From Cryptomeria japonica (Eukaryota; Streptophyta; Pinopsida; Cupressales; Cupressaceae): a stretch of DNA of 64,000 bases. Shown here piece by piece: positions 1 through 13,314 of this stretch (positions are counted from its first letter, which is position 1; every line of letters starts with the position of its first letter). The DNA lies in contig NC_081410.1 of the NCBI RefSeq assembly GCF_030272615.1, positions 573,821,241 through 573,885,240 of the forward strand, read 5' to 3'. The notes under the pieces are model-generated. The model was given only the letters and a program-made list of their open reading frames with translations, was not told the origin of the DNA and did not search any database. Made by a program: the position numbers and the translations under genes.

Positions 1-1482
1 CCACATGTTCCTACTTCTAACCTTTGATAGGTAGGTCAAAATGAAAATATTATTTTGAATTTTTCATGGTGTTGCTTTCCTCCATGAATGAGTTATACAT
101 CCTTCTACTTTTTCACCACTTTCCAAGAAAAACATTTACATGATATGGTCTATATTTTAGAAGAAGTTATCATTTTCCATAATTGTCTCATAATTTGATA
201 AGAGTTCTTACATAGGAGAGTCATTTCCCCCTTATGCTTTGTAATCAATCAAACTTACATTTTAATTAAAAATTCATCAACTATTTATAAATCCAAAAAA
301 ACCTAATTAGTTCTCTAAATTCACCATGTGTACATATCCAATAATTCCCCAATAAATACTCCAAATTCATCACCTACCTACAAATCAAAGAAGTCTCTTA
401 TAAATGCTCTTAAATCATTAATATATCTCGTCAAAATAGTGGTGGTTCCAACAAATCTAATGTTCTTTCCATTAGATATTTCATCTTTCCCTATAACTGT
501 TTTTTTTTTATTTAATTTATGATAAAAAAATTTATGTAATTTGTAATTCAAGCATGAAACTATTTAGCATTTCAAAAGTAAAAGAATATATATTATCATT
601 AAATTTAAGTCCATACTTCTCAAAAAGATAAATGTTATCATTTATATTATTTCTATAGATCTCAAAAATTTGGACTGCTCTTTTATGGTGCAAGGTCCTT
701 TTTTTCTCCTCGCATTGGATTCCTTTTGATGGGATGGTTAGGAAAAAGCTGATCATTTTCCCCTTTATTCTAGGTTCCTCTTATAAATGAAGGAGAAAAA
801 TTGTTGATGATGGGAAATATTTACCAAAGTAGTATGTTCCTTCTTCTTGACCTGCCCCGGATTCAAATCTTTATTATTTTTCCCTGTTCTTAAGGTTGTT
901 TGTATCATTATTTTTCTTCCATTCTATCTTTTCCCTATCATTTTGTCTTTCATGGTAAGATTTCTTATATTCGCATATTTATGATTTTAATCTTATCCTT
1001 TTTTTGGATTTGGACAATATTGTAAGGGTTTAGGCTCTATCCCAATTTACCTAATTAGAATAATATCAAAAATAATATCATGCTATAATAAAGTGTTGAA
1101 ATTTATAAATATTAATTTTAAGCTGTTATAAAAAGTTAAAAGTTATTTTATCTTTTGTTAAGATAGATAAAGTTTATTTGTATTTACTTATATAATTTTA
1201 GTTGAGCAAACTATTTAATTGTTTAAAATTTATATATTCACTCAACTTGTGTCCTTCAAATTTTTATTTATAATTAACAAATTCTCCTTCTCAATTTATG
1301 AACTCTATAAAAAATTGATTAATATTTACATTTAAACTTTAAAAAAGTCATAGATCTTGTAAGTATGTATGTATGTATGTATGTATGTATGTATGTATGT
1401 ATAGACACACATATATACACATATCTAGATGTATGTATGTATTCATGCATGTGTGCTATTTATTAATATTTTAACATATAAA
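1..1482. other. AT-rich intergenic DNA, no gene seen
   Basis: This stretch is strongly AT-rich with frequent stops in all frames. The only ORFs are 60-75 codons long, low in complexity and without recognisable motifs. Apart from the GTAT microsatellite listed separately I see no TE domain, LTR end or RNA gene. It stops where homology to the LTR of element B begins. Confidence 0.6.
1363..1401. repeat. (GTAT)n microsatellite
   Basis: About ten uninterrupted GTAT units run here, followed by short ACAC and ATAC stretches up to about 1440. It lies roughly 80 bp left of the truncated 5' LTR of element B, so the breakpoint of that LTR is near this unstable tract. Confidence 0.95.
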
Positions 1483-2240
1483 TGGTTACCGGCAATGCAG
1501 GCCGGCATGGTTTAGAATCAAGTTATCGATATTGGAGGCCGACATCATTTGGAGATCCAACATTATTTTGATATTCATGTGTTTATGTTGTTGAGGTGAC
1601 ATGTATATTTATATTGTAATTATCTTTGTAAGATGACATAAGGCATGTTGAATTGTAAAGGGTATATAGGCTAGTAGGTTAGATCATTTTGGATATGTAT
1701 GAGAAAGGAAATAATAAAGGAGATGCAAAATATATGAGAGAGATCATGTATGTGAGGATATTTATGTAAGGTTTATTCCAGTAAGGGTTTAGGGTTTCAA
1801 ACCGGAACAGACAAAGCTTAACTGGAACTATATTAAGGCATAGAAGATGATATCATTGTAGTTCAATCATTTCTCTAGATTGTAGTCTGGATTTGTATGT
1901 AGTCAGTGAGGCTCCTTTCCTGATTGAGTAGTGTGGTCTAGGCTGTAAGACTTCCTGCAAGTGCATGCCACTATATTTTGTAATATCTCTTCATATGGAC
2001 AGTGGATTGACATTATGGGTCACAAATCCCACCATGTTTTTTCCTCTTTGAGGTTTTCCATGTATAATTGTGTGTGTTATGGCATTCATTTGTGTGATTG
2101 GCTTATTGGTTTCTTTACTTCTTTCAATTCTATATGTACCGGTATAATAGTTGGTGTATGCATGTTTTAATAAGGTTAAAGTTTATCATTCTAGTAGAAC
2201 ACTGATTCATCCCCCCTCTCAGTGTTCTTAGATTCCAATA
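1483..2240 (+). repeat. Element B 5' LTR (truncated at its 5' end)
   Basis: It aligns with the 3' LTR from about 7067 onward, beginning at TGGTTACC. It has the usual plant LTR tail: a stretch before the end reading GATTCATCCCCCCTCTCAGT, then GATTCCAATA at the boundary (CA decayed to TA). The first 165 bp present in the 3' LTR are absent. Confidence 0.85.
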
Positions 2241-2255
2241 ATTGGTATCAAAGCC
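2241..2255 (+). promoter_or_regulatory. Element B primer binding site
   Basis: ATTGGTATCAAAGCC directly follows the LTR end. It is a one-base variant of ATTGGTATCAGAGC, which pairs with the 3' end of initiator methionine tRNA and is typical of plant Copia elements. Confidence 0.85.
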
Positions 2256-2308
2256 TTGTGCCTCGAAGGAAGTTTAACAACTTGAGGAAGATCCTGAATC
2301 CAGAATCC

Positions 2309-3430
2309 ATGGATATGAGTTTGGAGAAGCAAATTAAGGTAGCACTTGAAGATTATGATGTTGAAAGGATGAAGAAATTGAAGCTACAAGATGAATTGAA
2401 TTCTTCTTAGGAATTCATTCTTGTCTTACAGGAGAGACTGTCATTTGTTCAGGATAGGAGGAAGGAACTTTTGCAAAATAAGGATAATGATAAGAAATAT
2501 ACACTTAATGAGAGATGTCTGAAGCTGAGTTAGGAGAACATGATTATTAGGAATGAAATGCAAGCTATAACTATGAGAATGTCTAAAGAGATTGAGGACC
2601 AGAAGAAAAAGGAAGAAAATATTGATGTATCTCTGAAAAAAAAATTTGAAAAATGTGGTAGGTTGGTTCATGAGAATGATATGTTGAGAAATGATTTAGT
2701 ACAATCCCAAAGTAATGAATAAGAGCTTGAGAGAAAAATGATAATTTTGAGAGATGATCTAGCTATTGCAAGTGAGTATAAAGAAAAATTCAAGATTAGT
2801 TCAGCAAATCTTGATGAGTTATTGAAGAGACAAAGGTAGAATGGAGATTCCAGTGGACTTGGATTTGAACAAGGACAAAGTTTCCATACTAAAAATGAAG
2901 ATCAAAATCATAAAGCACCGGTAAGGCAATTTAATGCTTATAAATTTAATGGTAGATGCTTTGTTCATAATAAATTTGGCCACATGGATAGGAAATGTAG
3001 AAATAGAGCAAATCAGAACCCTAATTCTACTCCTGGTCAATGTTCTAAATTTAATAAGTATGGTCATAAGATAGAAGATTGCAGAATGAATGTTAAATAT
3101 CATGCATGTGGAAAATTTGGACATATGGCTAATCAGTGCAGGTCAAGCAATCACACTGGTTTTAGAAAAGCAATTCAAAAGAACAATGTTACATGTTATG
3201 CATGTAATGAGATTGGACATATTGCTAAGTTTTGTAGAAGTATAAATCCACTAGTTGGTAATGGAGGATCAAATTAGAAAGGAAAAGAGAGGGTTAATGA
3301 AATCTGGCAAGATCATACCTAGAGATGGGTCAGAAAGTTAGAAGAACAATCAGCAAATGGAAATGCACCAGTTACTCAACCAGTAGAGGAGGTTTCTCCT
3401 GCACCGACAGGAAACTCATCTGGTAACTAA
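2309..3430 (+). pseudogene. Element B ORF1: Gag-like coiled-coil protein with CCHC zinc knuckles
   Basis: One reading frame of about 373 codons is interrupted by several TAG stops. The ATG at 2309 was chosen because the encoded start (MDMSLEKQIK) aligns with the ORF1 start of element C. The first 200 residues are rich in Glu and Lys and predicted coiled coil. Four zinc-knuckle units follow at about 2963-3003, 3041-3085, 3098-3145 and 3191-3236. Only the last (CYACNEIGHIAKFC) keeps all four CCHC ligands; the others have lost one or more. By family analogy it would bind RNA and form the particle. I see no classical UBN2 or Retrotrans_gag capsid signature. Confidence 0.75.
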
Positions 3431-3787
3431 GGTAGATGCCTTAGGGGTAGGCAAATTCATGAAGATACTGCATATGCCCCAAGAAGAGGTTCTGGAAGAT
3501 ATTCCAGACATTGGAGATGTTGATCCGACATGGAGATGTTTGATCGAGATTCGGTATCTTCCACTCGAAGTCATTAATATCAATGATAGATTAGGGTTTC
3601 TTGGAGGATAAAAGGTTGAATTCACTTCATTTTTTATCACTTTGCATTTAGAGCGATTCAGAGCGATTCAGAGGAAGTCTAAGGTGATTCAGAGCTATCG
3701 ATATCATCTTGACCAATTTCACCAGTGATCGAAAGAGGTCTTTAGGGTTTTTCACTAGTAGCTATTCACGGGTATTTATCTTCAATC

Positions 3788-6396
3788 ATGGAAGTGGGAT
3801 CATAATATGTACCTATATTTAATGCAAATCTGACTATTGTTGAGGTCAAGGACCATCCCAAGCTAATTTTCAAGTGATATCCACATGTTGCTACCTTGGA
3901 CGATTCGGTTGGTGTTTTTTCCCATTTCTTGGAAGGAGTCATGTATGTCAAAGATGTAAGAGCTTACATTCACTATCATAGTGAGGATTTACGAATGACT
4001 GATATTAAGAGCATGTACATGAATGAGCTAATGGGAGATTTTGGAAAGATTAAGCCTGAATACTAGCATATTGTGGATTTAGGGTTTACCAGCATTCTAG
4101 ATATTCTAGAATTTGAAGATGAGATTGTTAGGTATGTTTTGAGCAAAGTGCATGGAGAGTTTATCTGGTTCGATAGACTGTATAAGATTACAAAGGAGGC
4201 CATCAAGGAAATCATAGGTTTACTGCATGTTGGACAATGTTTGGAGAAGAAAGTTTCAAATGATCGGGTCAACAAGATTATCGGTGCAACATCAGACAAG
4301 TGATCAATGAGGACCAGTACTATCACTGACACAGATATCAGATTTGGAAGCACATTGTTGAGAAGTACTCAACTGACATATGCTTCATGGTCAAGAAAGA
4401 TGAAACTTTGATGGAAGTTGTAAGACCCTGAAATATTTGGATTGAGGAAATGGGTTATGAAGTTGATGCACGGATTCTTGATGCTTATGCACAAATGCTA
4501 ATTGAGGCACCTATTGATGAATCTGTAAAAACCTTTGGTACTGCTAAGCAGAAGAAGCAAGAGGTTGAAACTGAGTTCAACCGAAAGAAGAGAGAGAAGC
4601 AGGAAGGAAAGGCAAGTAAATTTTTTGAAAAAGTTTCATAGGATATCAAAGCATTGATTGATATTGTTTTGGAGAAAGGCAAGAAGAGGAAAGAACCAAA
4701 AATATTCATTGAGCCTATTACAGCAGAGTCTACATCTGATGATGACACACCCCTAGCATTTTAAAGGCTAATAAGGAAGAAAACAGAAGAGACTAAGGTA
4801 GAGGATAAGAAGCAACCAGTTAGGAAAGTTACTATCAGGGTACCAGCATAGAAAAGAGCACTAAAAGAAACACCTTTAGCCCCATCTGGTACTGGATGGA
4901 GAAAGAAGGATGACATTGATATGGAAATTGAATCTATTAATGTATTTATTATTCCACCAAAGAATTATGTAGATTTAGTTGATGAAATTACTAAAGATGG
5001 CATGTTAAAGAATGTAAAGTTTTATTATGAACATTTAGATAATGATGAACAAAGAGGATTAGAGGAAGCAGTTTTGTTATATTTGGATATTTATAAGAAA
5101 TCCTTGTTAGAAATTGAAGACCAAATACCAGCACAGTTGCATGACATGTTAGATGCTAGAAGACTATCAGCAATGTAAGAGGATAGGCATATAAAGATTT
5201 GGGACTTGTTATCTATTTGTGTTTCTATTTCTCTAGAGGAGATGGACAAGACACTTGAGGTTGCAAATATGAAAATCTTTAACAACAAGCATAGAATAAT
5301 CAGTCTTATGTTAGGTAGGGTCAATGAGATAATCAAGGAGACCCACAAGGTATGGGTTAATTTCTTTGAAGAGAACCATGGTTTTTATACTTCACCAGGA
5401 TCTAAGATAGATACTACAGACATCTTGGTTGAAGGGAAGGGTAAACGTATTATGGGTGCTTCACCCTCAATTTTGAAAAATATTAAGATAGTAGATATTG
5501 AGATCCCAGTAGATATAAATGTACAGGAAAATGTTAAGATATCAGTAGATACAGAGAGTGTAAAGGTTGATAATTTATAGGTTAGTAATGTTGAGGATAA
5601 TAGTTCTCTGGATCAAATTGTATAGGATGAGGTCATAGTTCCTAGGGTAGAACCAGTAGTTACTGAGACTACACCAAGTGGAAAAACCACCAATGAAAGT
5701 GAGAAAGCTATAAAGGTTAAAACATCAGAGGAGGTAAAAGGGGAATCTGGCAGGGAACCGGTAGTGATTCCATCATTGTTGTCAATTGACACCTCGTGGG
5801 TTGAAAAGAAAAGCATAACCGAGATGAGTTCTACTAAACTCATGATGATGGTTGCACAGAAAATGATGAAGGAAGGATCCATGGATAAAGGTGTTATTGA
5901 TCAATCTATCACTGTTTTTCATAAACTTGTCCTAGAGTGTAAATTTGACAAAGAAGCGAGCCCATCTAGTAAGATTAAGATAATCACATAACACATTTCA
6001 AAGGACTTTCAATCTTTGGAGAAGATATCAAACTGGAAAGCACTATCTGAGAGATTTACATAGGTAAAGAGAGCTACATTTGATCAAATGATTGAATCTG
6101 AAAGGAAGGAAATCAATGATAAGTTGAAATTGATAGATAATTCTTTAAGGAAGTGCACCAATATCTATAGAGTATGTTGTAACATAGGTTTTCCCACAAC
6201 TGAGACAGATACAAAGATTAAGGGCATTCAAGAGGATATTGCAGGTATAGCCAATTCTTTTGATGGATTGAGTTCATTGACTACATCTATTGATGGTCAG
6301 ATTTTAATTTTGGAAGCCCAAGTTTTTGCTCTTGAGAGGGAAAAAGACAAAATCATAAGAAGAGCCAGAAGTCTTAGAGGATTGGTGAGTCCCTGA
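3788..6396 (+). pseudogene. Element B ORF2: long non-enzymatic ORF (decayed)
   Basis: The reading frame starts at ATG 3788, changes frame near 4304-4440 and ends at 6396, with about ten in-frame stops. The N-terminal part holds a motif shared with elements C and E: HGEFIWF, then KITKEAIKEIIGL, at about 4150-4225. The middle is basic (KKREKQ runs near 4580). The C-terminal third is helical and coiled-coil-like (about 5206-5370 and 6088-6390). Compared with C, about 100 codons are missing just after the conserved motif, at the point of the frame change. No protease, RT, RNase H or integrase motif is present although the ORF occupies the pol position. Function unknown. Confidence 0.7.
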
Positions 6397-6689
6397 TTGG
6401 ACTCATTAAGTGTACATAAGAAGGAGTGTCTAGATATGGTTGGTAAGCCCACACTGATACAATTAAATGAGAAATAGTCATTTGCCCATATGCTAAATGG
6501 ACTTGTATCTATTTTCGGCACTTTCAAATCTAGTTCGGATACTTATCTAGAGCTTTTGGAGAAGGCCTATCCAAAAAATTTCAAATATATTCGGCTCCAG
6601 TGAGGTATTTTTGGGATATTCATTGTATAGTCTTTTCATTCTTCATCCTAGTTTTTGGCTTTTTCAGTATTTTTGGATGGCATTGATGT

Positions 6690-6902
6690 CAAAGGGGGAG
6701 AGATATTGATGTGAAAAATAAAAAGAGGAAAATGTATACATTGGGGGGAGTTGGAGTATAGGTGAAAAATATTCAGGAGATATGGAGTATTTTGCTCATA
6801 TGGATATTTAGCTCATGGGGAGCAAGCTTAGGATGAAACTGACAGTTGGAAACCATAATCATTTTTCACATGAGTGTCAGCATCAATGCCAAAGGGGGAT
6901 AT
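6690..6902 (+). promoter_or_regulatory. Element B polypurine tracts
   Basis: AAAGGGGGAGA at 6691 is preceded by a copy of CATTGATGTC. A purine run, GGGGGGAG, lies at 6743-6750, and AAAGGGGGAT at 6891-6900, after CATCAATGCC, abuts the 3' LTR. The last primes plus-strand DNA. The spare upstream copies are a pattern described for Sirevirus Copia elements. Confidence 0.75.
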
Positions 6903-7840
6903 TGTTGGAAATTGACACTGAATTGGTTGGCTTCAATATGTTGTCATTGATGGCAACATGGTAACTTGTTCTAGCTTCATATTTTGGTTTAGTTGTGTAT
7001 TGATAGGCACTTCATAGACACTTCACTGGCACCGGCACCGGCACCAGAAGGTTGGAAGGATTTCTTTGGTTACCGAAAATGCAGGCCAATATATTTTAGA
7101 ATCAGGTTATCAGTATTGGAGGCCAACATCATTTGGAGATCCATCATCGTCAATTGTTTTGATATTCATGTATTTATGTTATTGAGCCAACATGTATATT
7201 CATATTGTAAATATCTCTTTAAGCCTACATAAGGCATGATGAATTGTAAAGGGTATATAGGTCAGTAGGTTAGATCATTTTGGCTATGTATGAGGAAGGA
7301 AATAATAAAGGAGATGCAAAATATATGAGAGAGACCATGTATGTGAGGATATTTATGTAAGAGTTATTTTGGTAAGGGTTTAGATTTTTAGACCAGAATA
7401 GATAGAGCTTAATCAGAACTATATTCAGGCATAGAAGATGCTATCATTGCAGTTCAATCATTTCTCTGGATTGTAGTCTATATTTGTATGTAGTCAATGA
7501 GGCTCCTTTTGTGATTGAATAGTGTGCTCTAGGGTGTAAGCCTTCCTGCAAGTGCAAGCCCCTATATTTTGTAATATCTCTTCATATGACCAGTGGATTG
7601 ATATTGTGGGTCACAAATCCCACTGTGATTTTTCCTCTTTGAGGTTTTCCATGTATAATTATGTGTGTTATTGTATTCATTTGTGTGATTGTCTTATTGT
7701 TTGTTTTACTTCTTTCAATTCTATATGTACCAGTATATCAGTTGGTGTATGCATGTTTTAATAAGGTTAAAGTTTATCATTCTGATAGAACACTGATTCA
7801 CCCCCCCCCCCCCCCCTCTTAGTGTTCTTGAATTCCAACA
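6903..7840 (+). repeat. Element B 3' LTR
   Basis: The 938-bp LTR begins TGTTGG and ends CCAACA. It includes tandem CACCGG-like units at about 7028-7046 and an uninterrupted run of 16 C at 7801-7816, just before the CTCTTAGTG tail. The matching run in the 5' LTR is only six C, so the tract has expanded since insertion. Confidence 0.9.
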
Positions 7841-7841
7841 A

Positions 7842-10203
7842 TAAGAACACCCATAAGCATGACACCATTAACATCCATTACATTTAGTTCCTAATCAGTT
7901 ACTTCCTTCCTAACATGAGAATTATGAATTATCAAATGCAAATCTTACTTATCCCTCATTAACTCTTAAATTCATTTGAAGGCACCAAATCAAATGTTCC
8001 TAATTCCTTTAAAACCATCTAACATGATAATATCAGCATTCCACACTAAGTATCACGTAATGAAAATATAGTTCATTTCCTTTATATATAGTCATACATA
8101 CATACAAGCTACTCATACATATTCATTTCCAAGATATAACCATTGATTAAGAATTGCATCCCTTTCACTCTAATGCTTACATGAACATTTAGCATCCCAT
8201 AAGATAATTCCAATAGTAATATCTTCTTCATCAATATTTCCAATTACTAAATATGTACAAGAATATCCAATTATTACTAGGCTTGCTACAATGACGACAA
8301 TAGCATAATCCATTACAATACAACATGATCTCAACCCTCTACAAGATCTATTACATATGATTTCAAGATACAAGATACGTAGCTTCTTTTACAATTTATA
8401 TCTTCATAAAATAAGCTCCAAGGATCTATCCAATGAATAAGAGATACAAATCTACATCCATGCACGCTAACAACCAATGAAGAATATCCCAATGGAAGAA
8501 GGCATCAAACCACCTAACCATGTGGAACCAATAAGGAACCACCCCCCATCCTAGGAGATGACACAAGGTTCCAAATAACATTCTAGACCTAGGCTGACAC
8601 CTAACAACCAAAATATAAGAACTCACAATGACAGAAAGGCAACCACATAAAGAATACTCCAATTCATATCATGTCAAGGCTAAATTGAAATGCAATAAAT
8701 TACTAGGGGCATACCAATAATCAAGGCATAAGGATCATGGACATGTGTATGGAAAGTGTTTCAACACATGATATCCTCAAATAGAATGGGCCAAGCCACA
8801 CCCTGATAGACATGTGGAACCATCTCAACCTTAGAGCCAATCAAGGGAGTTTAGTTTACCATCTCCATGGTCTTCCAAAGCTCATCCCGAGTCTCCACTC
8901 AAGAGCTATGACGTGGGGCTCCAAAACCAATTTCATTATCTCGATTAAGTGAATCCTAATTACCTAGCCCACAAATCAAATTATTATGGTTATCACTTGC
9001 AAATTAAAGGTAAACTCCCCATGCGGTTCCTTAATAGGTCTAGGCCCTAAGAATCCTTACAAGGAACCTCTTAGAAATCTATTTCTCATGACCCCGGTCC
9101 TACACATGTAATATCCTACTCTCCCTAACCATGGACCAAGACCTTAGGGTGATACATAAATAACCAAATCATAAGGAGGCTCATACAAAGAGAATCCACA
9201 AATAAGAACATCATATTGATATAAATTTGAAGTATAACAAGGGCCATGAAACCAAGATGAAAATCAAGAGTCTCAATCATCAAAAGCATGACAATAAGAA
9301 AGAGTAAGGCATACTTCCATCTTACTCAACAATATACAAATATGATCCTCAATAGTGAGGTACATCCATCTCACCAGAGATCATATAAATCATCCTCAAT
9401 AGCAGGGCATTCTCCTTCTTGTTGGAGCTATAACAACATATAAGCACAATCCTCAACAAGGAGGCATAATCCTTCTTTTTGGAGCCAAAATAAAAAAAGA
9501 AATAAACAATACTGATCAAAACTCATCTCAGAGAAACTGAAGACCTTCACGAAAAGTCTTTAGTACAAGCCAAAATCCAAAAATTGATCACAGAAGGACA
9601 AGAACTGTCAAACTGACAAGACTGGGTAGATTGGCACATCTAGGGAGCAGTTTAGTGCATCCATGGAGAAGATTAGTGCATCCATGGTGTAGAATGGCAC
9701 ATCCATGTCATTATATAGTGCATTGGTGGCATTCTCTAGTGCATTGAAGATAGAGACCCAAAACTCACAAAGCAGAAGAAATAAAGTCAGGATTCCACTC
9801 AAAACTAAACATAGACTCACAAAAGGGTACATAATCACTCCCAAAAGGTGTGTAAGGCTAAAATAGAGGTAAATAAAAAACACCAATAATGCAACAAGAC
9901 CATATAAAATAAATCCAACATCACTACCTAGCAACATTGCACACGGTCAGTCATGGACAAAGCTCAGACTCAACAAGCACTGGCAAAATGTCAAGACACT
10001 AAAAATTCCAAATCAAATAGAATGAAAGATTGTAATTTCCATTGCTCCTAGGCCAAAGGAATACTCAGATATCCTATGGAAATCATAGAGTAGTCACAAC
10101 GCATTCAAGACACTTACAGGAAAATACACAAAAGCTCTTAATGTCGTACATGGCAATAGCCAAACAATTAACCAAAAATATATAAAGATTAAACCCCCAA
10201 ACC
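7842..10203. repeat. 2.36-kb direct repeat, copy 1 (non-coding)
   Basis: This block is collinear with 10999-13314 at an offset of about 3157 bp, at high but imperfect identity with small indels. No convincing ORF exists on either strand; short minus-strand ORFs at 8170-8373 and 9608-9937 lack domains and are not conserved in frame. Its left edge abuts the 3' LTR of element B. Inside are short sub-repeats (CCTCAATAGTGAGG-like near 9350-9480) and the TGCATCCATGG array listed separately. It may be LTR or leader sequence of an unrecognised element, or a simple tandem duplication. Confidence 0.75.
9631..9750. repeat. TGCATCCATGG degenerate minisatellite (copy 1)
   Basis: About six degenerate units of some 20-25 bp built around AGTGCATCCATGG occur here. 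The same array is at 12745-12860 in the second copy of the large repeat, so it predates the duplication. Confidence 0.75.
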
Positions 10204-10998
10204 ATATAATATACCTATATTATTTTATGCTATTCACAACAATATTTCTCCCCATTTCTACAAACAACAAGAAAGGCATGGAGAAGACAACCTTTTCCAA
10301 ATGAAAATCTGTCGAGAGAGAAAATTGAACCAACCTAGAAATTGAAGATAAGGCAAATGAAATACGAAGAAGAGCCAAGATACAATTCCAAATCCAAAAA
10401 GCTTCACCCAATCAAAATTCAAGCTCAAGTCAACCAAAATCTCCAAACACTTAGATATTTCTCCCCGAAGGCAACCTAGAAAAATTTCTAGAAAAACCAT
10501 TAAATAGAAATTGAATTCATGAGTATAGAAAAATTCCCACCAATCAAAAAATTCCCCAAAACTATATCATATACCTACCATGCATAGTTTCGAGGTAAAT
10601 AATATAAAATAATATAATTTACTTACCTTCACAAAATCAACCAATAGGATAAAAGGGTACGTAACAAACATATTATATTGATTAACCAAATAGTAACAAA
10701 GGAAATAATAAATCAAAAGCCATTTAAATAAAATAACCTTATGGAAAAATAAAATATGAAATCCCAATAAACAAATAAATCTAACTAACAAATAGAGATA
10801 ATTTTTTTCTTAAAACATCTACTAATGCAACATATCACGCTACAAGTACTCATATGCATTAATCATAACATTACATGAATGCATAAACAATTTAAACATA
10901 ATCATATTCTTAACAATATAATATGCAAGCAAAAATAACACTACAACAACTATCCATTCCTAGGGTATCTCAATGCCATTACTTAACTAGCAATAACA
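10204..10998. other. AT-rich spacer between the two 2.3-kb repeats
   Basis: This 0.8-kb non-coding stretch separates the direct repeats. A sequence resembling the end of copy 1 (CCCCAAAACTATATCATATA near 10555) recurs inside it. Neither edge shows a primer binding site or polypurine tract, which argues against reading it as the body of a short LTR element. Confidence 0.5.
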
Positions 10999-13314
10999 CA
11001 TAAGCACACCCATGTGCATGACACCATTAACATCCATTAAATTTAGTTCCTAATCAATTACTTCCTTCCTAACATGAGAATTATGAATTATCAAATGCAA
11101 ATCCTACTTATCCCTCATTAACTCTTAAATTCATTTTAAGGCACCACATCAAATGTTCCTAATTTCTTTAAAACCATCTAACATGATAATATCATCTTTC
11201 CACACTAAGTATCACGTAATGCAAATATAGTTCATTTCCTTTATGGATAATCATACATACCTACAAGCTACTCATACATATTCATTTCCAAGAGATAACC
11301 ATTGATTAAGAATTACATCCCTTTCACTCTAATGCAACATGAACATTTAGCATCCCATAAGATAATTCCAATAGTAATATCTTCTTCATCAATATTTCCA
11401 ATTACTAAATATGTACAATAATATCCAATTATTACTAGGGTTGTTACAATTAGGACAATAGCACAATCCATTACAATACAACATGATCTCAACCCACTAC
11501 AAGATCTATTACATATTATTTCAAGATACAAGATACATAGATTCTTTTACAATTTAAATCTTCATAAAATAAGCTCCAAGGATACATCCAATGAATAAGA
11601 GATACAAATCCACATCCATGCATGCTAATAACAACAAAGAATATCCCAATGGAATAAGGAATGAAACTACCTGACCATGTGGAACCAATAAGGAACCACC
11701 CCCCATGCCAGGAGATGACACAAAGTTCCAACTAACACTCTAGACCTAGGCTAACACCGAACAACCAAAGGACAAGAACTCACAATCATAGAAAGGCAAC
11801 CACATAATGAATACTCCAATTCACATAACAATGCTAAATAAAAATGCAATAAGCTCCTAGCTTGGCAACCAACAATCAAGGCATAAGGATCATGGACACA
11901 TGTAAGGAAAGAGTGTCATCATATGCTATCCTCAAATAAAAGGGGCCAATTCATACCCTGATAGTCATGTGGAATCATCTCAACCTTGGATCCATTCAAG
12001 GGAGTTCAGTTTACTATCTCCACGGTCTTCCCAAGCTCATCCTAAGTCTCCACTCAAGGGCTATGAGGTGGGGCTCCAAAACTAATTTCATTATCTTGAT
12101 TAGGTTAATCCTAATTACCCAACCCACTAATTAAATTGTTATGGTTATCACATGGAAATTAAAGGTAAACTCCTCATGTGGTTCCTTGACAGGTCTAGAC
12201 CCTAAGAATCCTTACAAGGAACCTCTTAGAAGCCTGTTGCTCATGACCTTGGTCCTACAAATGCAAGAGACCACTCTCCCTAACCATGGACCATGACCTT
12301 AGGGTGATACATAAATAACCACATCACAAAGAGGCTCATACAAAGAGAATCCACAAATAACAGCATCATACTAATACAAATCTAAAGCATAACAAGGGCC
12401 ATGAAGCCAACATGAAAATAAAGAGCCTCAACCATCAAAAGCATGAAGATAAGAAAGAGTAAGGCATAATTCCATCTTACTCAACAATATACAAATACGA
12501 TCCTCAATAGTGAGGCATAGTCATTCTTCTTCTTGTTGGAGCTATAACAACATATATGCACAATCCTTAGTAGGAAGGCATAATCCTTCTTGACAAAGCC
12601 AAAATAAATAATGAAATAACCAATAATGAACAAAAAGAATCTCAGAGAAATTCAATACCTTCACGAAAAGCCTCTGGTACAAGACAAAATCCAAAAAATG
12701 AGCATAGAAGGACAAGAACTATCAAATTGTCAAGACTGGACAGATTGGCGCACCTAAGGAGAAGTTTAGTGCATCCATGGAGAAAATTAGTGCATCCATG
12801 GTGTAAAATGGTGCATTCATGCCATTCTATAGCATTGGAGGAATTTTGTGGTGCATTGAAGCCACATACCAAAAAACTTGCAAAACGGAAGAAATAAAAT
12901 CATGATTCCACCCAAAACTAAATATAGACTCACAAAAGGGCACATAATCACTCCCAGAAGGTATGAAAGGCCAAAATTGAGCCAAAGGAGAATGCCAATA
13001 ATGAAAGAATACCATACAAGAGAAATCCAACATCATTACCTAGCAACATTGCACACAATCGGTCATGGACAAACCTTAGACTCAACAATAACTATCAAAA
13101 CTTCAGGACACTAAAAATTCCAAATCAAATAGAATGAAAGACTGTAATTTCCAACACTCCCAAGCCAAAGGAATACTTATATATCCTACAAAAATCACAA
13201 AGTAGTGACCGTTCATAGACACTTATAGCAAAATATACAAAAGCTCTCAATGTTGTACATGGCAATAGCCAAACAATTAATGAAAATATATAAAGATTAA
13301 ACCCCCCAAACTAT
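10999..13314. repeat. 2.3-kb direct repeat, copy 2 (non-coding)
   Basis: Collinear with copy 1 from ATAAGCACACCCA to AAACCCCCCAAAC. Beyond 13314 the similarity stops abruptly, which marks one true edge of the duplicated unit. No gene is seen in it. Confidence 0.75.
12745..12860. repeat. TGCATCCATGG degenerate minisatellite (copy 2)
   Basis: Second copy of the array at 9631-9750, with the same unit order and point differences. Confidence 0.75.

Larger units (their letters stand above)
1483..7840 (+). mobile_element. Element B: pol-less LTR retrotransposon, 5' LTR truncated
   Basis: Two direct LTR copies (1483-2240 and 6903-7840) enclose a Copia-type primer binding site, a Gag-like zinc-knuckle ORF and a second long ORF. 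No protease, integrase, reverse transcriptase or RNase H motif is visible in the internal part, so the element cannot have moved by itself. It shares its layout with elements C (15175-21815) and E (32322-40026). Both ORFs carry many in-frame stops, so it is an old copy. The first 165 bp or so of the 5' LTR are missing, so no target-site duplication can be tested. Confidence 0.85.

Noticed and set aside
9608-9937. 109-codon hydrophobic minus-strand ORF as a membrane protein gene
   Set aside because: The frame is not kept in the second 2.3-kb repeat copy and it crosses a minisatellite.
7842-13314. Reading the 2.3-kb repeats as LTRs of one element with a 0.8-kb interior
   Set aside because: No tRNA-complementary primer site or polypurine tract at either inner edge on either strand, no TG/CA termini and no TSD.
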